A DNA stretch of 64,000 bases from Myoxocephalus aenaeus (taxonomy: Eukaryota; Chordata; Actinopteri; Perciformes; Cottidae). Of this stretch, positions 45,860 through 58,065 are shown one piece after another. A program made the translations under genes and the position numbers. Every line of letters starts with the position of its first letter. Position 1 is the stretch's first letter. The notes beneath the pieces are model-generated. The model was given only the letters and a program-made list of their open reading frames with translations. It had not been told where the DNA came from and ran no database searches. Location: assembly GCA_038501785.1 (NCBI GenBank), contig JBAMJR010000073.1, positions 1,930,001-1,994,000 of the forward strand, in the 5' to 3' direction.

Positions 45860-48800
45860 TCAGCGCTGGTTGCGCCGGGCCGGAATGATCCGAAGAGAAG
45901 CGGTGCTTTCTCGGGTCATGAGCCGCGTCACATGGTCCAGACTGAGTCCGGCCACTGCCTCTCCGTTCACCTGCAGAATTTCATCACCGATGCCGAGTAG
46001 ACCTATGTAAGGGCCTTCCGCACCACCGTCACCCACTTTCTCTACGTACACGCCTGGGAAGGAAACAATGACAGGCAAAGACACATAAAGGTGAAGGAGT
46101 GGTTGGATCGTGTGAGAACGGAAGGGAAATATGGAGGACGCCTTTGTGTTTACTGAACCATAAAAAACATAGGACGACACACAATATTGTAATAAATAAC
46201 ATATAACAGCTTTACCGTTATTAAAAGCACTGTATCTGATGATGTTTGATGACCAATTTAACAGTAAAGACAATTTATATCAGAACAATGACATTTCAAT
46301 TATATTCTCTTTCTCTTCTAACGTCTATTCTATCTCAAGATACATAACAAAAACAGCCTGGCAGTGAGCAACGGAAAGGAAGTCACCACTAAATTGAAAT
46401 ACCTGCTAAACCGAATACCTGCTAAACCTCATTTAAGATGGTACAAAGACAATATGGATTAAAAAAAGTTACCTGTGTCTGGTCGACCTTTGCCCCTTGA
46501 GATGACAAAACCAAAGGGACCATTTGGGGGTCTGACGAGTTCAAGGAGGAGGGTCCCATCAGGGAAAGCCTGGGTGACCCTGCCCACTGGACGTGCAATC
46601 CTTGAGGTAAGTACATCTTCACTCAGGGCCCTGTGAAGACCGAGCTGAGGGCTATCAGGGCTGTAACGGCAGAAATTCAGATCCAGCCATGAGAAAACGT
46701 ACGGCGTAAAACACTGTTATTGTATTCATCTCATATTCGTCTTTCTTACCACTGTCGTGTTCTATGCCACTTACCTTGGTGCCAGGCCGTACGGTATATG
46801 CACCTCTCCCAGTATTGTTGAACGTTCTGTTCTTCTCTCTAAACTCTGCACCGAGGAGGCTTTGCGCAGTTGGGCCAGTGGCAGCACCTAGTGGCAAATA
46901 AATGGCACTGTCACAAATTGTGTTTTTCATATTGGCAAAAAAATTCATCAGATTGGCTTTTGGAAGAGTAACCTTTTGGCTCTAACACCCCTCTAAAACT
47001 AACTATGTTTGCACATAATGCAAACACAGGCTGTGATTGGCTGGAACAGAAAGTTGTTTACATCTGCTTACAGCTACTCTTACAGCTGCCAAAAGGAAAA
47101 CAAGGAGGGCGACCACAGAAAGTGGAAGGAAACATGGACGACCTGGAATGCGCCATCCGTACAGGCAGAAAGGTCAGTAATACTGAAAAGCCTTGGTTGG
47201 TCCACTGTGATGGAACTGGAAGTTTAAAGACATGCAAGATGTTTTCTCCCACATCTATCTGATGTGGTGAAATAAAACAAAGGACGACGGCAGAGCAGCA
47301 CAGCAGTCCTGAACAAAATATAATAATAATAATAATAATAATAGCGTGGCATGAGAACTGTCTGCTGCTCTTGCTCACCGTGTGGAGGGTTTGCAGTGAG
47401 GGCGTCCTCTGCATGCGGATGGTGGGCTGTGGTCTGCGCGTGGGGCTTGGGGAAGCGGAGCCGACCCGGGGGGCGGTGGGTAAGCTGAGCTGCTCCATGC
47501 TGCTGGAGCGGCCTCCTTTCACTAGTCTACCAACACTGTTCAGACCAATGGAGGAAAAGAAGCGACGCAGGAAGAGCTTTGGCCGTCCATCCAGCTTTCT
47601 GTAAAAGTTAAGTTATACATTGTTTTTTTACAGTAATATAGACTCGCAATGTATTATTATATAATTTCTAAACCGTTGATGAACAAGCCAGAGAAAAAGC
47701 TTGCTGTAAAAGGCCTTTACAAGTGGGTCTTCGTTACCAGAAGAGGGCAGGGTTGTCTTGATGTTCACAGAATAGTTTAATAACAACTTCCTGTGGACTG
47801 TAGGTCAGGGTTTTAATCTTCTAACTGCTACCAATCTGGCACGCTCAAGCCGTTTTGGGAACAGCATGAAGGGGGCAAAGGATTTAATGTCTAAGCTACG
47901 ACGAGCAGCGTTATCTTGGCTTACCTGGACCCGTCAGAGTTTTCCTCCCATATGGCCTCAGCTCTCAGATGTTCTGCTCTCAACAGCTCGGCTCTGAGGT
48001 CCTCAGCCCGAGACATAACCAGGCCTCGTAGAGCTGGACGGCACTCAGGACCAGAACCAGGTTCACCGATACCTGGTAGAAAAGGATATACTGAGTGGAT
48101 ATCAAAAATCCTTCTCAAATCATGTTTTCCATTGCATTTTGTTCTGATCTTTTTTTTTTTTTTTTCAATCCTATTCTACTCTATTATGGAACATTTTAAA
48201 TGAGATTATGTGAATTCAATAAACAAATTTCTCGTTCTGTTTTATTCTATTTTCTTCTGTTTTGTTCCGTTACGTTACTTTCCATTCGGTTTTGTTCTAT
48301 TCTATTCCACTCGGTTCTGTTCGACTGTGTTTCGTTCGGTACTGCATTGTATGGTATTTTCTTCTATTCTATTCCATTCTATTGTGCAACATTTGAAATG
48401 AGAATATGTGAATTCCATTTTACAGATTTCAGTTTGTAATACCAGCCCGTTCTAATTCCCAGGGCGTCAAATGCTGATGCTTTGTCTGATACCGAAGCAC
48501 AAGGAACCCCATATGAAACCATGTCATTATTAGCTCACTGAAAATGTTCCGGGAGTTTGATGACGTAGATTAAAGGAGCCGTATATGACATTCAAACAAT
48601 TATTATCTATGTAAAGATATAGTGGAGTAGAATGAAGTCACCCTCCCTCTGTGTGTGTTGTTATCCCGGCTTTTTATTGCTTTATTTACATAGCCGGGCC
48701 GCTGCTCATGCTTTTAGTGCATGTGAGCGTGCCTGCTCTCTCATTATAGCTTCTCTCATTACAGTTGATATGCCGTCCTGACCTCCAGCTTCGTTGAAGA

Positions 48801-51800
48801 AGGGTATGCCCCCACCCTCGGTTTCCCCTAAAGTCTGCTAGTTGTCAGCACAAAGCCATAGTTGGTACTGTTAGCGCTCTTAGCACCGTTAGATAAGTGG
48901 TTTTGTTGCCTAAACTTAAGCAAGTCTTTTCACAGCGTTGACCTTGGTTTACTGCGACCATGCACCGTGCTACCCAGTGCGTCAGACAAAGCGTCAGTAT
49001 GTGACGAGTTGGAGTTTGTGTGTCATCCAAATTTTGCAGAATGCAAAATTCTATGCCCATTTATCCACATAGGCCTAACAAGTACAGTACCTTAATTTGT
49101 ACGGTACTGCTCATTTACTTGATTGCATTATAGTATATATTCATTGGGAATAATCATCCCAAAACATAATATGTATATTACAATTCAAGAGTCTATTTTG
49201 CATAATGATTACTTTATTTTTCACACTGTACATCTTGAGGATATTAATTAAATGAATGCAGGACCTTTTGCAATATGATTAGAATAGAACAACAGTTCTA
49301 AACAGTATGGGGGTATTGCTACTTTAGAAGAAAGTACTTCTTCTATCACTGCTTTTCCAGAATAGTAAATCCTCCCATCAGAAAGAACAGTATCATTCTA
49401 GGTGACATGTAAATGCCAGAGGCACTGAACTCTCTACACGGCCCTCCAGAGGAACTGAAATCTATCTATGGCTCTGCTCGTCTTCAATGACCACTCACCT
49501 GCTCCATCTGGAGTGGCATCCCAGAGTTCAGCAGCTTGTAGGTCAGTGGTGAGCCGGGCTGGGGAGTACCTCAGGGTGGAGGGCCTGATACAGGGCACTG
49601 GGTTGCTTGTTGCAGGGGTCCCTTGGGTAAAGGCCACTGCACACTCCCTTCTTGCATCTGGAGAGTCCAGGAGGGCAGAATACTGGGATCCTCCCTCGCC
49701 TCCCTGATTTGAGGTAACCTGGAACTGAACCGTGGACGCAGCAGAGCGATTCCTAGAACTTGACTTCAGGGCTGACTTTATAGGCAGCGATGGGGGCGGC
49801 GATTCTCTCGATCCATCAGAGGCCTCCAGCAAATGGGGTTCCTGAGCGACGGGGCTGTCCGGGGAAAAGGAAACCCCTCTGCTCAAATTGACCCTGTTCC
49901 TGGGATTGGAGTTACGCCGTTGAGCCCAAGACGGACCGTAAGGGCCATGACCAGACTCCAGTCGACTTTCTCCTTTCCTGCTCCTTCTCCTAAGTTTCCC
50001 AAACCCTGATGGTTTCCACCCAGTGTTGCTCTCTTTATTTTCCCCCAGAACAAAAGCTCCTGCAAACGTGACTTTAGGACGAGTACTTGCCTCTGGCTTG
50101 TTATGAGGCACACCGCGAGGATACGCTTTTTCCCGTGGGTCCTCAGGCTGCTGTGGCTCAGGGTTCTTTGGCTCTGCTGGTAATGAGACTGGCTGAGGCT
50201 CCCTGACTACGGAGCCACATGCCTCACATTTCTTCACCAGCACTATTATCTCTTTAATCACTGTTGTGGGTTCACCACTGACACCCACAACGTCTTTCTT
50301 CGGTGAAGGAGGCAGAGAGACACTTCTATTGCTTCTGCTCCTCTCTGAACCACTACTGCTAGAATCCGTATTACTTTCTTTACTCTTGGACTTGGACGTC
50401 CCGGACCTGCTACGCTGTCTCAATCTATCCAAGTATCGAGACTCTGCTTCTTTCTCCGATTCGTCCTCAAAGCGCACCCGTGTGGGGGAACAACCATAGC
50501 GTCTAGACCGACCACCTTGGTCCACCGGGGAAGTGTCTTGGTTGGGGATAAGAAGGGGACCAGATACAGTTTGAGCTGCATTATCTTCTTTGGTTTGAAC
50601 AGCTTTCTGCACACGCGTTGGGGTTGGAGACTCTATTTGCTGCTTCCTTCTGCAAGAAATGACACAGAAGTGCATATTAAAGAAACACATAATTTGTCTG
50701 TAAGAGAGCTTCACTTGTGTTTTACTCATTTGTTAGTTATTATCTTAGGAAAGTGAAGCAAAACTGAACATTTAAGTGAAATTGAATGTCAGCCATCTCA
50801 ACAGCCCAGTTAGATAAAAGACTTCTTCAAAATAAGAGATTTTTTGGTGATTAATTGAACAAATTAATTACAATAAATTGCAATGGGAGATCCAGTGCAT
50901 GTAATGGCTACAGGTAGGTTCACTGTGCAGTCTTGGATGCAGGATCCAATGCAAATGCTCCTAATTGTCCTGCAGATATAAAGCAATTACAGCAAACAAA
51001 AATGTGTGATGTATACACTATTTCATGAGCGGAACCACACCAAACATTTTCTCAACATTGTCCGCTCAGTGTTTGAAATTACAACGCACAGTCAAGTTCC
51101 AAAGCTTCAACGCATTTTCAGCGTTGCCAAAATGAAACACTGACTCATACCCTTGCACATGTACAGAAAACAGCACAAACACAAGTGGGACATTCACAGT
51201 CTCGAACATCCTACTTGTGAAGATGCCAAGGAGGTCATAGCCCACGTAAGTAGATGTAGCCAACTTACACGGTGGATCTCTGATCAGAATGAGAGCGTCT
51301 GCTGGGGCGATCGCTTTTAACGTGATTGGAGCGAGCCTTGAGTCGGGCTCGCTCCAGAAGAAGCTTGGCTTGCTCATGTCTTGGGCTCAGAGGAAGCTCA
51401 TCACTGATTACAAGAAGTGACCTGACGATAAGTAGAAAGATGCAAATTAGAAAATAAATAAATTGTTTAGGTGTAAAAAAAAAAAAAAATACAGCATGGG
51501 AACGGGCAGCGTGAATGTGATTAAACTGGTGTATATCGCCATCTGTTTGAGTGAAATAAAATATTCAATGAAGTCTTTAAATGTGCAAAGCTTATTGTGT
51601 GTTGTGACATATTCAGCGACATCATATTCCCTGCGGATTGATTTAACATAGAGTGAGTGAATGAAGCTGCATCCTCCTAAGCTGTTTTATGTAATATCAG
51701 ATAACTAGACTGGGGTGTGGTACTGGCGGTCAGCAGCAGAGAGAAACGTCATCGTTCCATCTATCCTTATGCCCAGCAGCTAAGCTGCTCTGCATTGTGC

Positions 51801-54800
51801 TTCATCTGTACTTGTCTTTATCCCCTGGCCCAGTGATAAAGATAGCATGATACACCAGCCATGTGGATTATCCTTGTAATGGCCTGAGTATGATTCATTC
51901 TTTCCTGGGTGTCAAGAGAAGAACATATTGTGTATAATAGATTACAGTCAAACACTGACAAACACAGTATAAATAGCACTCTGTTTAGGCTGTTTCATTA
52001 AGAATAATGACCAGGTGCTCTATAACTAAAGTGGCCTCTAAAATATAAATGAAAGACTGATCAGATGAACAATTCAAGTAACTGAAAACAAATGGTGGTT
52101 TTATTGCTCAGTTGCGCATGTGTTCAATGTAAATATCTGTTTATTATATCTTTTTTTTGATCTCTTAAAGTAAAATTCTGGAAGAAATAGTACAACTTTT
52201 TCACCTGGAAACAATACGGTTCTCGCTATCAGACACACTAATACATTAAATGTGTCAAAGTAACTCAAACTTAATAGCTGTGTACAATATCGATGACCCC
52301 CTCTTGAGTGACACAGTGTAAGTTACCGGGATTTGGGGGAGGGGTGGGATGTTTGTTTTGTCTCTCTTGTAACACAAATATTTTTTTTAAAGATGCTTTG
52401 TCAATAAAAACACATAAAGCAGCTTTGCATTGCTCACCTCAAATAAGGTTCAAGTTCCTGAGCAAGAATGGCTGAGTCTGAGCTGTCCAAAACCCCATGG
52501 GCACCTGCGACGAGCATAAAACAGAGAGGAAAAGTACACGTCACAGCAGATCTGACATGAATAAAGTGTGGATGTAAAAGCTTTAAAACGATCCTACACC
52601 CACAAAACATGGATTTCCTGCTTTTGTTTCCCTCAACATTTTGCTAGCCTAGCCTAGTGTATAATTCTAGTGTAGGGTTCAGTTCTTATTTAGTGGACCA
52701 TGTTGTGCGACTGCCAAAAGAGCAATCAGCCATGATGTGACCTAAAGGGACTTGTGGGTATTAAAAATAATTGGGTCTTTGTATTATTGTAAGGATTTTC
52801 ATAAACCTTCATACCATTAGATTCCGTGACAGTCTCATAGGTTATCCCTGACTGATCCTTAATGTCAGTCAAAAAAATAAAAACACAGGTTATGCAACCA
52901 CCGAGAGACGGATAAAGGCAGCTTCCCCAGAGACAAGCGGGAGAAATCACCTGATCATCATTCGCCGATATGGATTGCACTGACTGTATTGGTATCGACG
53001 CACTCGCACGCACACGGGACAAATACACGGTATCACAAATACATAGTATGGAAAAATACAGAATTTGCCACATTACATGACTACAAAGACATTCATTAGC
53101 GCACAGATAGAGATACAAAAACAGGGACACTTCCCCCACCGCTCTGACTGCTAATAATAGCAACAAACTCATGCACATCTGCACATCTGACATCTGTTCA
53201 ACTCTGGGAATCAGCCAGGTTACATACTGCGTTTCTAAACAACATCCTCAGTAGACAGACACAGGCTTGGATAAGGCACTTTATACGGCTGTGGAGGCCG
53301 GACAGTGTTCTAAGCAGATGACATGTTGACATTATAAAAAAAAAGGTTTATAATGTTTTGGAGGGAAATACTATTTCTGAAGCACTGAGCTGAATTTCTT
53401 TGCCTCCACTGGTAATAGCAAGCAACAGACCCCTGGACCAGCTGACAACAGTTAGCACACATGCACAAAGAAGTCAAGAAACGATGACTGAGCCAATTGT
53501 TTAAGTATATGTCAACATACCGGTATGCCTGTTTTTTATTACAGAATGTTATGGAGCAGACATTCATGTCTCAGTCAGAGGTTTTAACAGCACTTCTATG
53601 TAATACAATCCTTTCATCAACAAGCTCTCTCTCTTTTCATTGATTTTTATTTGTAGATTTTGACTTACAAAGTTTTTACATTTGACATTAAATACATGCT
53701 CTATCCCTCAAGAGACCTACCTTTACAATCGCCTCCGTACGCTGTGTCTCCATAATAGCCGGCACTTTCCCCTCCGCTCTGCTCGCTCTCCTCCATAAAG
53801 TTTTGGGTTCTTTCCCTTAACTTTACATACGCTCTCCGCTTCAGCTTTGATTTCTCATCAGCAGAGAGTAGCCCACTCTCTGAAGACATGCTCTCCGAGC
53901 TGTCTGAACTGCACAGTTCTTTGGCGAGGTCAACAGCGTCTAACTCCTTCTGCTCACATCTGTCCAGGTAGCACTCCACACTGTCCGAGTGTTTGAACTC
54001 CGAGGATGCGTCGCTGTCATCCACACCACTTGCGTCATCGCTCCTGGTGCCTGTTTCGGCGGGTTCAGAAACCCTTTGAGGCTCTGTCGGTGCTTCTGTC
54101 TGAGCATGGTCCTTCAGAGGTAAAGTGGAGGGTGTGTTGTCGGGGCTAACGCCATTTAGAAGCAACGTTTCAGGGCGCACTACTCTCCAGAAGCCCTTGG
54201 GTGGTGCCCAGTGTCTGGTTGACGTGGAAGACGAAATGGAAGCTGTTGTAGAAGCAGAGGTGGTGGCAGGAAGTGAGGAGAGCACAGGTAGAGGAGGAGG
54301 AGCAGCAGCAGGAGGAAGAGATGGGTCATCCTTACTGCTGCTTGAGTTATTAGACAGAAGACTCTCTAGACTGGTGCCCTCCCCGAGCCCACAAGGCTGG
54401 CCTGTCAAAAAACTGGCCTGGTCCTCATTTCTCTCCGACTTCTCGTCTTCAGCTTCCTCTCCCTCCTGGAAGACCTGCTCTCCTCGTGCTTCAGCTGGAG
54501 GGCTGTGGATCTCGAAACTGACTTGCACCTCAACCTCCTCCTCTTCATCACTACTGCTGAAGTTCTTTGCAGTGCCTGATCGCCAGGAGGGGGCAGGCAG
54601 AGATAGCTGACCTTTCCCTCTGGGCCTCTGTCTGAGAAGGACTTCGGATGAAATCTGCCCAGCGGGACTGCTCACTAAAACATCTGTGTCCAGCCGTTCT
54701 CTTTCTTTCTCTCGATCTCTCCCCCGTGTCCTTCTCTGTGTGAGTGACTTCACCTTGGTTTGTAGCGAGTGAACAGCCGAACTCTGAGGAGGAGGAAGTT

Positions 54801-55658
54801 GGGTGCTCAAAGAAGATGCTGGGAACACAGGCTGAGGGACAGGGCCAGTGATGAGTCCCCAGTTAATGGGAATCCCAGCAGGTAAAGGGGAACTGGATTT
54901 TGGTTGGATATTATCAACCACCTTTTCTTCCTCCATTGGCCGGTCATGCACAGAAAAATCCAGCAGATCCTATTGATAATAAAAAAAGAGACTTTTTTTT
55001 TATAATAGGCATGTGGACAAAAATATGTCTCCTAAATTTGTTCGACATCTCTGTTACCGGCTACTTTCTATCTGATCTGCCTGGTGAGGAGATATGTAAT
55101 GTGGATTCAGTCAGGTTGACTTATCCACTGATTACTTTGCAGTGGACAGGATAATCCTTTAGAAGGAGAATAAGCAACTGCTGCCTGCAACTGAGCCCCT
55201 GCACAAATAAACAACATTATGAATGTGTGTTGTCAAGCAAAATCAACAATAGGCCATGCAACTATACACATCCTCTGTAAACCAGCAGAGAGAAAAATGT
55301 TTGAACTATGCATCCCTATAACAAAGTGACTTATTTGAAGACACTGTCATACCATAATGAATAACACCTGGCCAATTTCACAAATATCACTTACATTATG
55401 AACAAAGTACGCTTCACAACACATTCTCTGAAGCCAGATTTAGTCACATAAATAGACAAACACACACAGTGAATAGTGTGCCGGGATATTAAGTGAATAT
55501 TCTGTCCTTCAAAACACAGTTTGAAAGTTAACATAAATGATGGTGCAGCTGCACAAATGTAAGTTACCATCCGTTCTAAAAACCTGCGTCAACCGTGCAG
55601 ATAATGCAGCGCGCATCTTCGGGTCGGTGGCCAACATAAACGAGAAAACAACTTTCAT
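45860..55658 (-). CDS. KIAA1614-like protein with C-terminal PDZ domain
   Basis: Eleven coding exons in minus order: 55584-55658, 53721-54969, 52815-52847, 52438-52504, 51269-51421, 49499-50649, 47925-48072, 47379-47598, 46775-46887, 46473-46660 and 45860-46053 (TGA). Every junction keeps phase, giving 1196 residues. Most of the protein is low-complexity and charged: acidic SSDEEEEVEV, many SR/RS runs, and a Cys pair in VKKCEACGSVV. Ordered-looking blocks are SPRHEQAKLLLERARLKAR, LFLRRFFSSIGLNSVGRL with a following SSSMEQLSLP, and PLAQLRKASSVQSLERR. The last ~100 residues form a PDZ domain: GPFGFVISRGKG (binding loop), VEKVGDGGAEG, GDEILQVNGEAV and LDHVTRLMTR. Length and the block order fit human KIAA1614 (1q25), whose function is unknown. 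The first exon (AUG 55656-55658) is the least certain part; its donor is the poor GTTTTT, and translation might start within exon 2. Confidence 0.75.
47317..47343. repeat. TAA trinucleotide repeat
   Basis: About nine ATA/TAA units in a KIAA1614-like intron. Confidence 0.9.
48140..48430. repeat. degenerate TTCTA pentamer array with ~197-bp duplication
   Basis: A run of imperfect TTCTA/TTCTG/TTCGG units lies inside a KIAA1614-like intron. The block GGAACATTTTAAATGAGATTATGTGAATTC (48188-48217) recurs in diverged form at 48385-48414, so the array sits in a diverged tandem duplication. Confidence 0.8.
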
Positions 55659-56477
55659 CTCCGGATAAATAAATAAAAAAAGGAAACAAAATACCATCTC
55701 CCAATGTTTCTCCAGTTCGTGGCGATGTGCTCCCGCTCACTCTTTACACGGTTCCTGGTCCGAGCAGTGTCCGGCGAGCCAGTAGCCTCTCAATCATGAT
55801 TGGTCCTGTAATCCCTTCAGAAATCAGTAGGATTAGACGAAAAAATGAAATACAAAAATGCCTGCTTTAATTTAGTCCTTTCCTCGCGAACCCGTTGCAG
55901 AGTGAAGCTCTCTGTTGCGTAAGTGCAGTGCAGTGACACTGACTCCCTGCACACAGTACTAAGCCAATGGAAACATATATAAAACATACAAAGAATGGCT
56001 TAAAGGGCTTCAGCCTAAATAATTTTCATCTTTCAAAGAACTGATGGTTGGTTTTTGTTTTGATTTTGTTTGTTTATCAATACAGCTGATCCTTCCCGCT
56101 ATCGTGGTTTATCCCTGCTCTCTCTCTCTCTCTCTCTCTCTCTGTCCGTTTCATTGGCGCGCGTGCGCACGCACACACACATACATATGCGCTCGTGCAC
56201 AGTCAGACTAATTGGGACAACGTTCTACTTTCCAGTTGCCACAATCCCCCCAGATGTGATCAGACTCTGGCAAATGGTGCTCAGTTTTGTGTCGTGGGTG
56301 TGCGTCCGGCCCAGTGTCAGCAGAGGGCGCCATGAGCACATACACACAGACACGCGCGAGCAAACATGCACGCGCATATACACACGTCTTGCCCAGCTAG
56401 CTGTAACCGGCTAGCGAGTCTGTTGTCGAGTTGACACCCTCCCCAAACCTCGGCAGCAGCTAAGCTGCACAGTCGAC
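55659..56477. promoter_or_regulatory. shared upstream region between KIAA1614-like and rc3h1
   Basis: The two genes are divergent, with likely start regions less than 1 kb apart. The interval contains a CT repeat (56119-56143) and a CpG-containing stretch (56150-56400). No TATA box is clear on either side. A bidirectional promoter is plausible but inferred. Confidence 0.45.
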
Positions 56478-56543
56478 ATGGCAAGAAAATATCGCAACAA
56501 TTTCCTAAAGAAAGATGAAAATCTTCCAAGTCTTTTGGAATGA
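56478..56543 (+). other. candidate upstream ORF in rc3h1 first exon
   Basis: AUG at 56478 opens a 21-codon frame (MARKYRNNFLKKDENLPSLL, then Glu and TGA). The stop codon is followed directly by GTGAGT, a good splice donor at 56544. If this is the rc3h1 non-coding first exon, the uORF ends exactly at the exon boundary. Confidence 0.4.
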
Positions 56544-57892
56544 GTGAGTAGTTTCGACAATATTTGACCTTTTTCACCTGACGGGATACAACGGTGGAAG
56601 CTGCATGTTTGATTTTATTCCCATTTATGACGCATAGCTTTGGTTAGCGTTGGTTGTTGCTAACACGAACGGGAGCTAGCTCACGAGCTAACCGCTAAAG
56701 AGGGAGGAGTGTGGTTTGTTCACCGTGCCGAGAGCGAGAGGAGTATTCGTGTCAACGTTAGCTGCGGCTCAAAACGTGATTAAAACACAATCCCAGTAGG
56801 GTGCTGGACATCCCGATCTTCTAGTAAATCAGTGTGTCGGGTGGAATTAAATACACGTCCAAAGCGGTTGTGTTGCTGGGTAGTTTCGGATGCTAGCGTT
56901 ACATAATCTCGTTCCTGCGATTCAAATGGCTCCACTTTCCAGTGTCACTGTGGTTCTTCTCGAGCTGTCGTTTCACTTGACCAAAACGAGAAATGGTAAC
57001 TAACGTTAATGGATCTAGATAGTGCAATGTGATGGACTCGTAACTAAAGCTACATTCCAAATAATGACTGTATCACGACCAACCAATTTCATGTTTTATT
57101 TATATGTATATATATTTTTCTAACAGGACGACGTTTGCCAGCTAGCCAACCTAGCAGACTAGCCACCCATAGCGTAGCCCGCTAACAGTGAGCTAACGCT
57201 ACCAACAATTAGCTAGCTCACACATTGCCTCATTTCAGACAAAACAGTCATTCGTGTTTAATCACGCATAAAAACTGTAACTGTCCCAAAAGCATAATCG
57301 TTGACACACAAATACAAAAAGAATTCGTCGCATACTGTTTCCGAACGCTATTAGCAAACATTAGCCTCATAACAAGTTAGATAGCGCAGAAGGACTTGGT
57401 TGTTAGCCTCTCCGGGACCCTTTGTCCATAGTCATAGTGGTTACCAGCTCTTCTGAGTAGGCCACACAGCAGTTGTTTTGATCCTCTGCGTCGCTTGTTT
57501 CATCGGTATCTTACTAATATGTGCCGTGTCACCTCTTTTATTTTTTTGTATATGTTTTGTTTAACATTGAGCAGCGCATACCGATGAGAAAGCAAAGCAG
57601 ACACTCGGTTATATGTTTTCGCTTTTTAATGTAGTAATGTATCGGTAGTCCACCCGAGAATCCTCATGTTACTTTGTCATCCCGATGCCTTTTAATTCAT
57701 TTCTCAATTACAGATGCACTTGTGCACAGAAGAGCCATGTTTTGTTAATGCACATGGATATTGTTGGAATATAAGATACAAATTATTAGGAAGCTACTAT
57801 TTATTTATTTTTTTAATATAAACTATGCAAAGTTGTTTTTAATTCTTGAATGTTTGCAGAGTTTTAATTCTCTTTGTCTTTCTCTTTTACAG
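56544..57892 (+). other. inferred first intron of rc3h1
   Basis: From the donor at 56544 to the acceptor TTTTACAG ending at 57892. The first part is moderately GC-rich with repeated GCTAGC/GCTAAC words; no coding sequence seen. Confidence 0.45.
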
Positions 57893-58065
57893 TATTCATC
57901 ACGAGATGTGATCCAAAATCCACAATGTGTGAGGACATTTAAGAACAATTGAGTTCGGAAGACAAATTCTTGATTCCAGTGGAATCTTCCATATATTATT
58001 ACATTTTTTTCTCTGTGTTAAAGCTTACATACATTTACACACACTCGTCCGATCAACATATAACC

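Noticed and set aside
54125..54610. 161-codon plus-strand frame opposite a KIAA1614-like exon
   Set aside because: Antisense shadow of low-complexity Ser/Glu-rich coding sequence.
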